In this document: positions 1 through 5,522 of the stretch, in pieces
Numbering within the stretch: position 1 is the stretch's first letter
Layout of the letters: every line of letters begins with the position of its first letter
DNA from: Alphaproteobacteria bacterium
GTDB lineage: Bacteria > Pseudomonadota > Alphaproteobacteria > UBA2136 > UBA6156
Assembly: GCA_027489415.1 (NCBI GenBank)
Contig: JAIXZU010000122.1
Location: 1 to 14,046, forward strand
Direction: 5' to 3'
DNA length: 14,046 bases
The notes under the pieces: model-generated
Told to the model about the DNA's origin: nothing
The model's input: the letters and a program-made list of their open reading frames with translations, nothing else
The model's database searches: none
Program-made: the position numbers and the translations under genes

Positions 1-693
1 CCGCGCTTCAACCCCAACCTGCAAAAGGTGGTCTACATGTCCTACGCCAGCGGCGTACCGCGCCTGTATCTGTGGGACATCAACACCGGCCAGCAAACGA
101 TTATCGGGGACTTCGAAGGCCTCAACAGCACCCCGCGTTTCAACACCAAGGGTAACAAACTGGCCATGACCCTCACCGCAGGCCACGAAGGCAACGCCGA
201 AATCTACGAAATGGACATGGCCTCCCGCGCCCTCAAACGCCTCACTTACAACCGCACGACGGACACCTCGCCCAGCTACTCGCCGGACGACCAGAAAATT
301 GTCTTTAGTTCGGATAGAGGCGGCGTCTCAGCCCTCTATATTATGGACGCCGACGGCTCCAACGTAAAACGCCTCACCTACGGGGACGGCCGCTACTACA
401 GCCCCGCATGGTCACCGCGCGGAGACCTCATCGCCTTCATCAAGCAGTACCAGGGCAAGTTCAACGTGGGCGTGATAGACCCCGAAGGCGGCGAAGAACG
501 CATACTGACGGACAGCTACATGGACGACAACCCCACATGGGCACCCAATGGCCGCGTGCTGGTCTTCAGCCGCCAGCAAACCCGTTCGGATAAATTCCGT
601 GTGTTCACAATCGACCTCACCGGCTACAACCTGCGCGAGCTCCCAACCCCAACCAACGCCTCAGACCCCGCATGGTCCCCGCTCATGCGCTAA
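1..693 (+). CDS. tolB: TolB, C-terminal part (5' end outside window)
   Basis: This is the C-terminal 230 residues of the periplasmic Tol-Pal protein TolB; the open frame runs in from base 1. The visible part is a beta-propeller with regularly spaced blades, recognisable by recurring 'SPAWSPRGDLIAF', 'PSYSPDDQKIVFSSDRGG' and 'NPTWAPNGRVLVFS' segments and 'LYIMDADGSNVKRLT'. This is the canonical WD/PD40-like repeat pattern of TolB. The family is usually about 430 residues, so roughly half is missing to the left, including the signal peptide and N-terminal domain. TolB binds Pal, Lpp or OmpA and couples the TolQRA motor to outer-membrane constriction in division. The stop (TAA, 691-693) lies inside the next gene. 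The usual downstream partner pal is not present. Identity is confident from sequence pattern alone. Confidence 0.95.
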   Translation, partial: PRFNPNLQKVVYMSYASGVPRLYLWDINTGQQTIIGDFEGLNSTPRFNTKGNKLAMTLTAGHEGNAEIYEMDMASRALKRLTYNRTTDTSPSYSPDDQKIVFSSDRGGVSALYIMDADGSNVKRLTYGDGRYYSPAWSPRGDLIAFIKQYQGKFNVGVIDPEGGEERILTDSYMDDNPTWAPNGRVLVFSRQQTRSDKFRVFTIDLTGYNLRELPTPTNASDPAWSPLMR

Positions 694-1265
694 AACTGGC
701 GGAAGCCGCTCCGTCCCCCTTGCTGCCGCTGCTCGCCAAGGGGGTAACACTCAGCCAGTGGGACTCCTCGGACCAAACCACCGCGCAGGAAATCCGCTCC
801 TTCTGCCTCGCCATGGTCAAGGAAGTCTATGGGTTTGATTATAATCCGGACTGGCATCAGGACCTCGACAGCCTCCTCGAAGGCGAAGCCAGCCACTACA
901 CCGCCGCCAACCGCGGCTGCATGTTCGTGCTGCGCTCACCGCAGGGCGAAGTCATCGGCACCGCCGGTATGCGCGGCCTCTTCTGGAAACCGAACATGGT
1001 GGAAAAATTCCGGGAGAGATACGGCGACTGCCAGCAAATCGCCTCCAACTGGCGTATGTACATCCACCCGGCCTACCGTGGGCAGGGCATGGGCAAGTCA
1101 CTGGTTACCCTGCGGGAACTTGCCGCAGTCAATTACGGCTATCATACAATGTATCTGCATTGCGACATCGCCGCTCTCAAACTCCGTAATCATTGGGAAA
1201 CGCTAGGCTTCGTCAACTTTGCCAACGATATCAAAACATCTCATTACGACAAACCTCTCGCCTAA
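672..1265 (+). CDS. GNAT family N-acetyltransferase
   Basis: A 197-residue GNAT acyltransferase. The acetyl-CoA pyrophosphate-binding motif A is visible at about residues 131-145 (IHPAYRGQGMGKSLV, with the R-G-Q-G-M-G signature at 136-141). It is preceded by a beta-strand segment with GEVIGTAGMRGL and followed by a conserved C-terminal NHWETLGF strand-helix typical of motif B. The acceptor substrate cannot be told from sequence. The gene overlaps the end of tolB by 22 bases in another frame, which suggests translational coupling. The start is uncertain: ATG at 672 has no obvious Shine-Dalgarno, and a TTG at 720 is an alternative that would keep the whole domain. It occupies the position where pal normally follows tolB; whether the two act together is unknown. 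The 100 bases after it hold no convincing terminator. Confidence 0.82.
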   Translation: MVPAHALKLAEAAPSPLLPLLAKGVTLSQWDSSDQTTAQEIRSFCLAMVKEVYGFDYNPDWHQDLDSLLEGEASHYTAANRGCMFVLRSPQGEVIGTAGMRGLFWKPNMVEKFRERYGDCQQIASNWRMYIHPAYRGQGMGKSLVTLRELAAVNYGYHTMYLHCDIAALKLRNHWETLGFVNFANDIKTSHYDKPLA

Positions 1266-1287
1266 TCCCAAGCTGCCCACCAGCCGG

Positions 1288-1337
1288 AATAACCCTAGAA
1301 TTTATGGCATTGAAGAATTCTGAAAGAGGCGTATGAC
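1288..1337 (+). promoter_or_regulatory. Promoter with shared regulon box, copy 1
   Basis: The box starts AATAACCCTAGAATTTATGG (1288-1307) and runs into CATTGAA. Its last bases form a -35 element TTGAAG (1310-1315), followed after 16 bases by TATGAC (1332-1337). The same box and promoter arrangement recurs upstream of two further genes. The centre has a loose dyad (CC..GAATTT..GG). The transcript would start near 1344, about 22 bases before the ATG at 1366. Recurrence is seen directly; promoter function and the identity of any regulator are inference. Confidence 0.6.
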
Positions 1338-1365
1338 GCTCCCCTAAGTATAAAAAGGGCACGTC

Positions 1366-2199
1366 ATGTCATCACCACAAGTCTTCTGGAACGAAGTGGA
1401 AAACTATGGCCAAACACTGGTCAAATGGAACGAGCATCTGCCGTCTCTCCCGGAAATGGCCACGCGCCATAAACAGTTCTGTCAGGTCATCAACGCGCCC
1501 TTCGCCGCTAAAGCGGTCGCGGACCCTCGCAACATCACTCGCCTGCAACAGGCCAGAAACGCCATGGCGCACCTCTGGTCGTCCCTCAACAGTCGTCTGG
1601 AATTCATCATCGCGGAGGACCTCTCCCAAACCTGCCAAACGTATGAGGACTTCCAAAAAGCCACAAACTCCCACTGGCTCTTCACCAGCTACGCGGACAT
1701 GCTCCGCTGCGAGCAAGAACTCTACACCAGCTTGGGGATGGACATCTCCAAAATGAAAATCTGCAACATCGGCCCGGGCGCAATGCCACAAACCTGCCTG
1801 TCCCTGCGCGCGCGCGGGGCGGATATCACGGTGGTGGACCTCTACGGCCCCGCCTGCCGCTGGTGCGAAACATGGTTCAGCCGGTTCTTCCCGCAAGGCG
1901 GCTGGAAGGTCATCGAAACCGGCGGCCAGAACATCGACTTCTCGGAATACGACCTCATCATCGTCGCCTCCATGCTGGAAGGCCGCGCGGATGTCCTGAG
2001 AAAAGTCAACGAAACCGCCCGTGGTTACGTGCAAGTGCGCTCAACCTCCGGCATCCGCCCCAAAAGCGTGCTCCTCTCCCAAATCCCGGAGGACGATATC
2101 AAAATGCTGGAGGACGCCGAATACGTCGCCGAGACCAAACCCCCGCTCACCGTCGGCACCTACAGCCTCATGTACAAATTCAATCGCCAGTTATCTTAG
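1366..2199 (+). CDS. Nicotianamine synthase / CntL-like aminobutyryltransferase
   Basis: A 277-residue protein with the layout of nicotianamine synthases and bacterial opine-metallophore synthases (CntL type), which transfer aminobutyryl groups from S-adenosylmethionine to an amine acceptor. An N-terminal helical part (about 1-125) ends in a Tyr/Glu-containing helix (Y109, E116, E118), the region that carries the catalytic Glu/Tyr in the archaeal enzyme. It is followed by a Rossmann SAM-binding loop ICNIGPGAMPQT (132-143), matching the family's FxGSGPLPLTS, and an acidic strand end ITVVD (154-158). A conserved tail follows: YDLIIVASMLEG (195-206), then RSTSGIRPKSVLL (225-237, compare RSAHGARAFLYP), EDD and a final strand TVGTYSLMYKF. 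The length fits archaeal NAS and CntL (about 265-275). Upstream AAGGG supports the ATG. No opine dehydrogenase or metallophore transporter genes are nearby, so it is an orphan. A general SAM methyltransferase of related fold is the alternative. Confidence 0.6.
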   Translation: MSSPQVFWNEVENYGQTLVKWNEHLPSLPEMATRHKQFCQVINAPFAAKAVADPRNITRLQQARNAMAHLWSSLNSRLEFIIAEDLSQTCQTYEDFQKATNSHWLFTSYADMLRCEQELYTSLGMDISKMKICNIGPGAMPQTCLSLRARGADITVVDLYGPACRWCETWFSRFFPQGGWKVIETGGQNIDFSEYDLIIVASMLEGRADVLRKVNETARGYVQVRSTSGIRPKSVLLSQIPEDDIKMLEDAEYVAETKPPLTVGTYSLMYKFNRQLS

Positions 2200-2203
2200 G
2201 CGC

Positions 2204-2254
2204 AATAACCCTAAAATTTCTGGCATTGAAGGCTCTCTGCCTCAGGCATATACC
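2204..2254 (+). promoter_or_regulatory. Promoter with shared regulon box, copy 2
   Basis: This is the second copy of the shared box, beginning five bases after the stop of the NAS-like gene: AATAACCCTAAAATTTCTGG (2204-2223), then CATTGAA. The -35 is TTGAAG (2226-2231) and the -10 is TATACC (2249-2254), with a 17-base spacer. It differs from copy 1 at only two positions over 27 bases. The dyad CC-N2-AAATTT-N2-GG is clearest here. It drives the 85-residue gene at 2298, giving a leader of about 37 bases. Confidence 0.62.
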
Positions 2255-2297
2255 AGCTTTACCCATTCACGTTTTCTCACAGCGAAGGAGGTCTCGC

Positions 2298-2555
2298 ATG
2301 TCTCAGTCTGCCGCAAGCAAAGTGCAATCCTTTCCCTCCGTTATCAGCAAACCCATCCTGCCACGGGACAAAGTGACCGAAGAAATCCGCACCATGCTGA
2401 AATCAGACAGCATCCCACCGAAGGGGGACCCCGCCCGCGCGGACGTCATCAAGGAGCGCCGCGCCTATTACAAGAATATGCTCGCAGCCGATACTCCCTC
2501 CCTGAGGGAAACCGACTGGGCCGTTATCTTTGTGAACACGGACCTCATGCCCTAA
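2298..2555 (+). CDS. Hypothetical 85-residue protein
   Basis: I do not recognise this family. The start is fixed by a strong Shine-Dalgarno (GAAGGAGG, 2284-2291) in front of the ATG at 2298. The frame is open for several hundred bases upstream, but that part overlaps the NAS-like gene and is not coding. The 85-residue product is soluble-looking and has no Cys. It has a Ser/Pro-containing N-terminus, a charged middle (DVIKERRAYYKNML) predicted helical, and a hydrophobic end DWAVIFVNTDLMP. It is a single-gene unit with its own promoter (shared box) and its own terminator directly after the stop, so it belongs to the same putative regulon as the NAS-like gene and the 108-residue gene. The function is unknown. 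Confidence 0.72.
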   Translation: MSQSAASKVQSFPSVISKPILPRDKVTEEIRTMLKSDSIPPKGDPARADVIKERRAYYKNMLAADTPSLRETDWAVIFVNTDLMP

Positions 2556-2560
2556 ACAAA

Positions 2561-2585
2561 ATGCCGCCCTCGGGCGGCATTTTTT
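2561..2585 (+). terminator. Rho-independent terminator after the 85-residue gene
   Basis: A perfect 8-bp stem, ATGCCGCC paired with GGCGGCAT around a CTCG loop (2561-2580), is followed by a run of Ts. It begins five bases after the stop codon at 2555. The following 225 bases to the next start are AT-rich and hold a small perfect inverted repeat ATGAAA-TT-TTTCAT (2669-2682) and the third promoter box. Confidence 0.88.
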
Positions 2586-2716
2586 CAATTCGGCACAACC
2601 AAATCTGCACAATTCTTCACCCCTGATGCACAACTGCCAAAAACCCTGAAAAAATTACGAAAATGAATATGAAATTTTTCATAAACTTACCTTTTATCCC
2701 AAAAAGGGCAGGGGCA

Positions 2717-2766
2717 TAAAACCCTAAAATTTCTGCCATTGAATCCACGCGCCATAGGTTTATACC
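2717..2766 (+). promoter_or_regulatory. Promoter with shared regulon box, copy 3
   Basis: The third copy contains AACCCTAAAATTTCTGCC (2720-2737) and then ATTGAA. The -35 is TTGAAT (2739-2744) and the -10 is TATACC (2761-2766), with a 16-base spacer. Compared with copy 2, one G of the right dyad arm is changed to C. It lies upstream of the 108-residue Cys-pair gene, with the predicted transcript start about 40 bases before the ATG. Confidence 0.6.
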
Positions 2767-2813
2767 GAACCTATAAACACCATCACATCGTTTCTCTGAA
2801 TGGAGGTCATCCA

Positions 2814-3140
2814 ATGACACTCATGTCCGATACCGCAAGCTGCTCATGCCTGCGCATCTTCCTGGATGACAAAACCATTAACCTGAGCAAGGAAAAGGTC
2901 GTCACCCGCATCCTGCAACTCTATCCCGGCATGGCCTTCGAAACAATGACAAGCGCGGACTTCAAACCCCTCGTCGTCGAAGCCACCAACACGCTGGCCC
3001 GTGAACTGGAAAGCTATCAAAAGCTATCCGAACCGGAAAAAGCCGAAGCCGAGCGCCGCTTCCAAAAGCGCTGCGTCGGCTGCCTCATCAGCATCCTGCC
3101 TTTGGTGCAGGAGCGTCAAAAAGCGCTCCTCGCCGCCTGA
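2814..3140 (+). CDS. Hypothetical 108-residue protein with CxC and CxxC pairs
   Basis: An unrecognised small protein. The ATG at 2814 has a Shine-Dalgarno TGGAGG (2801-2806); a longer upstream frame from 2739 would start inside the promoter and is rejected. The N-terminus carries Cys-Ser-Cys (residues 10-12) and the C-terminal half carries Cys-Val-Gly-Cys in a helical segment (RCVGCLISILPLV). The middle is charged and probably helical (ARELESYQKLSEPEKAEAE). Two close Cys pairs suggest metal or Fe-S binding, or a disulfide switch, but there is no family match I can name. The next gene, also Cys-containing, begins 36 bases downstream with no terminator between them, so the two are probably co-transcribed from the shared-box promoter. 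Confidence 0.72.
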   Translation: MTLMSDTASCSCLRIFLDDKTINLSKEKVVTRILQLYPGMAFETMTSADFKPLVVEATNTLARELESYQKLSEPEKAEAERRFQKRCVGCLISILPLVQERQKALLAA

Positions 3141-3176
3141 ATCCCTCGCTTATCTGTTTTCAGAAAGGAAAATACC

Positions 3177-3368
3177 ATGTGCAAAGGTTGCAAACACGAG
3201 ACCGCCTGCAAGTCGCTGGATGTCGCCGACTTCATCCCTCAGCCGTCGCCGTGCTTCGAACCCGAAGGCCTCACCAGCAAGCTGGATCCCCTGCGCACTC
3301 AGGTCGCAAGCCTCCCCGCAGTCCTCCGCTTTGCCGAAAAACCTGCTCCCGTCCCCGCCGCCCACTAA
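3177..3368 (+). CDS. Hypothetical 63-residue Cys-containing protein
   Basis: A small protein starting MCKGCKHETACKS, with Cys at residues 2, 5, 11 and 26 (CxxC-x5-C-x14-C), a spacing that could bind a metal. The rest is Pro-rich and low in predicted structure, ending in PAPVPAAH. A good Shine-Dalgarno (AAAGGA) lies just before the ATG at 3177. It follows the 108-residue Cys-pair gene by 36 bases and is closed by a strong terminator at 3384, so it is the second gene of that unit. I do not recognise a family; a metal-binding or metallochaperone-like role is inference from the Cys pattern and neighbours. Confidence 0.68.
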   Translation: MCKGCKHETACKSLDVADFIPQPSPCFEPEGLTSKLDPLRTQVASLPAVLRFAEKPAPVPAAH

Positions 3369-3383
3369 GGCAGCCCCAAGAAA

Positions 3384-3406
3384 CCCCGCGCAAGCGGGGT
3401 TTTTTT
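3384..3406 (+). terminator. Rho-independent terminator after the Cys-protein unit
   Basis: A perfect 6-bp GC stem, CCCCGC / GCGGGG, with a GCAA loop (3384-3399) is followed by seven Ts. It separates the Cys-protein unit from the membrane-protein unit. Confidence 0.9.
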
Positions 3407-3421
3407 AATGGGGACACCTGC

Positions 3422-3450
3422 TTGACATGCATGTTAATGTTTTACATATG
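3422..3450 (+). promoter_or_regulatory. Strong sigma-70-type promoter, possibly leaderless
   Basis: A consensus -35 TTGACA (3422-3427), a 17-base spacer and a -10 CATATG (3445-3450) predict a transcript starting around 3457, exactly at an ATG. A perfect 10-base palindrome ACATGCATGT (3425-3434) overlaps the -35/spacer and could be an operator. The shared regulon box is not present here. Confidence 0.55.
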
Positions 3451-3456
3451 AATCCC

Positions 3457-3885
3457 ATGAAGCCCACCACCATCCTCCGCTCCACCAGCATCATCAGCGT
3501 ACTGTCCATCCTGCCGCATATTTTCTGCTGCGGTGTTCCGGTGGCCATGGCCATTATCAGCCTCGGCACCACCATCGGCCTCGCGGGCGTCCTCGCTACC
3601 AATCCGCTGTACCAGTTTGTGGATAACTACCACACCATCCTCCTCATCATCGCCATCGCCAGCGTCGTCCTCTCCGGCATCCTGAACTATGTGGCCTACC
3701 GTATCGACTGCCATACCGCCGCCTCCCACTGCCACCACGGGGACTGCCAACCCAAAAAGCGCTCCAGCCTCAAAATCTTCTACTTCTCGCTGGCACTACT
3801 GGTGCTGGACCTCGCCTGGTTCGCCACCGAAGAATTTGGCCTCCACCTCCACCACGGTGGCCACCACACCGAATCCCCCCACTAA
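3457..3885 (+). CDS. Small membrane protein, MerT/MerC-like, Cys- and His-rich
   Basis: A 142-residue membrane protein (from ATG 3457; ATGs at 3427 and 3448 are in frame but lie inside the promoter and lack ribosome sites). A first hydrophobic segment contains a Cys-Cys pair (LPHIFCCGVPVAMAII, residues 19-34), like the vicinal Cys in transmembrane helix 1 of MerT or the paired Cys of MerC mercury-uptake proteins. It is followed by Gly-rich SLGTTIGLAG, a second and third hydrophobic stretch, and a loop CHTAASHCHHGDC. A last helix (FYFSLALLVLDLAWFA) leads to a His-rich tail HLHHGGHH. Soft metal transport or binding is the natural inference, but mercury specificity is not shown and no mer regulator or reductase is seen. 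The next gene starts two bases after its stop. Confidence 0.7.
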   Translation: MKPTTILRSTSIISVLSILPHIFCCGVPVAMAIISLGTTIGLAGVLATNPLYQFVDNYHTILLIIAIASVVLSGILNYVAYRIDCHTAASHCHHGDCQPKKRSSLKIFYFSLALLVLDLAWFATEEFGLHLHHGGHHTESPH

Positions 3886-3887
3886 GC

Positions 3888-4085
3888 ATGAAAAGCCCGG
3901 TCACGCGCACCCCGCGCTTCAGCCTCCCCCTACCGGCCATTATCGCCTCTGCCGTATTCATCGCCACCTTGGCCTTCATCGCCTACCTCTTCGTGAACAT
4001 CGCCCTGCTCATCTACTTCCCCCAGTCCCCCTACACCGCCAGCTTCATCAACCTCTGGGCCATCGTCCGTAATTACATCTACTAA
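3888..4085 (+). CDS. Hypothetical 65-residue single-span membrane protein
   Basis: The ATG at 3888 lies two bases after the stop of the MerT/MerC-like gene, with no Shine-Dalgarno of its own, so translation is probably coupled. The product has a basic N-terminus (MKSPVTRTPR), one long hydrophobic segment (about residues 15-43) and a short aromatic tail ending NYIY. No metal-binding residues and no recognised family. It may be an accessory subunit of the preceding membrane protein; this rests only on the tight spacing. No clear terminator follows; the next 112 bases hold the heptamer repeat and the icd ribosome site. Confidence 0.62.
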   Translation: MKSPVTRTPRFSLPLPAIIASAVFIATLAFIAYLFVNIALLIYFPQSPYTASFINLWAIVRNYIY

Positions 4086-4126
4086 CCACCTTAATTTAGC
4101 CACCACGGCCTATTTTTAAGCACCAA

Positions 4127-4157
4127 TCTAACCTCTAACCTCTAGCTTCTAACCTCT
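4127..4157 (+). repeat. Heptanucleotide tandem repeat (TCTAACC)n
   Basis: Four head-to-tail heptamers starting at 4127: TCTAACC, TCTAACC, TCTAGCT (degenerate), TCTAACC, plus a partial TCT. It lies about 40 bases upstream of the icd start, in the leader or promoter region. On the other strand the unit reads GGTTAGA. It could vary by slipped-strand mispairing, or simply be a simple-sequence relic. Confidence 0.75.
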
Positions 4158-4197
4158 TTCAGGCCTATCCTCTCCCAACTGAAAAGGGAGACCCACC

Positions 4198-5472
4198 ATG
4201 CAATTCAACAAAATCACCGCCCCCACCTCCGGCGAGAAAATCACCATTCAAAACGGCCAATTAGTCGTCCCCAATAACCCCATCATCACCTTTATCGAAG
4301 GCGACGGCACGGGCGCGGACATCTGGGCCGCCTCCAAACGCGTCCTCGACGCCGCCGTGGAGCGCGCCTATAGCGGCCAGCGCAAAATCGAATGGATGGA
4401 AGTCTACGCCGGCGAAAAAGCGAATGAAGTCTACGGTGAACAAGTCTGGCTGCCGGAAGAAACCCTCACCGCCTTCCGCGAATACCTCATCGGCATCAAG
4501 GGCCCGCTCACCACGCCCGTCGGCGGGGGCTTCCGCAGCCTGAACGTCGCCCTGCGCCAGGAGCTGGACCTCTACACCTGCCTCCGCCCCGTCCGCTGGT
4601 TCACCGGCGTGCCAAGCCCGGTCAAACAGCCGGAAGCCGTGGACATGGTCGTCTTCCGCGAGAATAGCGAGGACATCTACGCCGGTATCGAATTCCCCGC
4701 AGGCTCCGAACAAGTTAACAAACTTATCAAGTTCTTGAAGGAAGAACTTAACGTTAAGAAAATCCGCTTCCCCGAATCCTCCGGCCTCGGCATCAAGCCG
4801 GTCTCGAAGGAAGGCACCGAGCGCCTCGTCCGCGCCGCCATCCTGTATGCGCTGGAGCACAAACTCCCGTCCGTCACCATCGTCCACAAGGGCAACATCA
4901 TGAAGTTCACCGAAGGTGCCTTCCTGCAATGGGCCTACGACCTCGCCAAAACCGAGTTCCGCGATCAAATCGTGACATGGGACGAATGCAAGGGAGACGT
5001 CCCCGCCGGCAAACTCCTCATCAAGGACAGCATCGCCGACGCCTTCCTCCAGCAAATCCTGCTCCGCCCGCGTGAATACTCCGTCATCGCCTGCTGCAAC
5101 CTGAACGGGGACTATATTTCGGACGCTCTCGCCGCCCAGGTCGGCGGTATCGGCATCGCCCCTGGCGCCAACATCAACTACGTCACCGGCCACGCGGTCT
5201 TCGAAGCCACACACGGCACCGCCCCGAAATACGCGGGGATGGACAAGGTCAACCCATGCTCCGTCATCCTCAGCGGGGAAATGATGTTCCGTTATCTGGG
5301 CTGGAACGAAGCCGCGGACCTCATCATCAGCGGTGTCGAAGGCGCCATCAGCTCGAAGAAAGTGACCTACGACTTCGCCCGCCTCATGGACGGCGCCACC
5401 GAAGTCAAATGCTCCCAATTCGCGGACAACATCATCGCGCACATGAGCACCACCGCCTCCAAAGCCGCTTAG
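4198..5472 (+). CDS. icd: NADP-dependent isocitrate dehydrogenase, E. coli type
   Basis: Oxidatively decarboxylates isocitrate to 2-oxoglutarate with NADP+ in the cytoplasmic TCA cycle. The 424 residues align with E. coli Icd (416) almost throughout. Visible are the N-terminal IEGDGTG, the substrate loop GGGFRSLNVALRQELDLY with Ser114 (equivalent to Ser113, the AceK phosphorylation site), FRENSEDIYAG, the HKGNIMKFTEGAF segment, NLNGDYISDALAAQVGGIGIAPG and ATHGTAPKYAG. The NADP-specificity residues Lys344, Tyr345, Tyr391 and Arg395 are all present at E. coli numbering, so it is not an NAD enzyme. The ATG has a good Shine-Dalgarno (AAGGGAG, 4184-4190). It is a monocistronic gene closed by a bidirectional terminator. 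This bacterial type differs from the eukaryote-like Icd common in alphaproteobacteria. No aceK is in the window. Confidence 0.97.
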   Translation: MQFNKITAPTSGEKITIQNGQLVVPNNPIITFIEGDGTGADIWAASKRVLDAAVERAYSGQRKIEWMEVYAGEKANEVYGEQVWLPEETLTAFREYLIGIKGPLTTPVGGGFRSLNVALRQELDLYTCLRPVRWFTGVPSPVKQPEAVDMVVFRENSEDIYAGIEFPAGSEQVNKLIKFLKEELNVKKIRFPESSGLGIKPVSKEGTERLVRAAILYALEHKLPSVTIVHKGNIMKFTEGAFLQWAYDLAKTEFRDQIVTWDECKGDVPAGKLLIKDSIADAFLQQILLRPREYSVIACCNLNGDYISDALAAQVGGIGIAPGANINYVTGHAVFEATHGTAPKYAGMDKVNPCSVILSGEMMFRYLGWNEAADLIISGVEGAISSKKVTYDFARLMDGATEVKCSQFADNIIAHMSTTASKAA

Positions 5473-5492
5473 TTAAGCTGCTCGCACAAAAA

Positions 5493-5517
5493 AACCCGGA
5501 GAATCACTCTCCGGGTT
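5493..5517. terminator. Bidirectional terminator between icd and the Tat-protein gene
   Basis: A perfect 10-bp stem AACCCGGAGA / TCTCCGGGTT with loop ATCAC, flanked by As on the left and Ts on the right, so it can stop convergent transcription from icd (plus) and from the gene ending at 5523 (minus). Confidence 0.9.
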
Positions 5518-5522
5518 TTTCG

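Noticed and set aside
1306..2240. sigma-54 promoter reading of the TGGCATTGAA part of the repeated box
   Set aside because: The GG-N10-GC spacing required for -24/-12 elements is not met in any of the three copies, whereas TTGAA and TATACC fit a sigma-70-type promoter in all three.
1863..2297. N-terminal extension of the 85-residue protein into the NAS-like gene
   Set aside because: The extension is Arg/Pro-rich shadow sequence; a strong Shine-Dalgarno at 2284-2291 sets the ATG at 2298 and the promoter box lies within the extension.
2642..2667. Possible fourth copy of the shared box (AACCCTGAAAAAATTACGAA)
   Set aside because: Only the AACCCT start and an ATGAA-like end match; the length differs by two bases and no -10 follows at proper distance.
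3425..3450. MerR-type promoter in front of the MerT/MerC-like gene
   Set aside because: The spacer is 17 bases, not the 19-20 typical of MerR-family targets, and no merR gene is next to it.
4261..5442. 393-residue minus-strand open frame opposite icd
   Set aside because: It is a GC-driven antisense shadow of a fully conserved icd gene.
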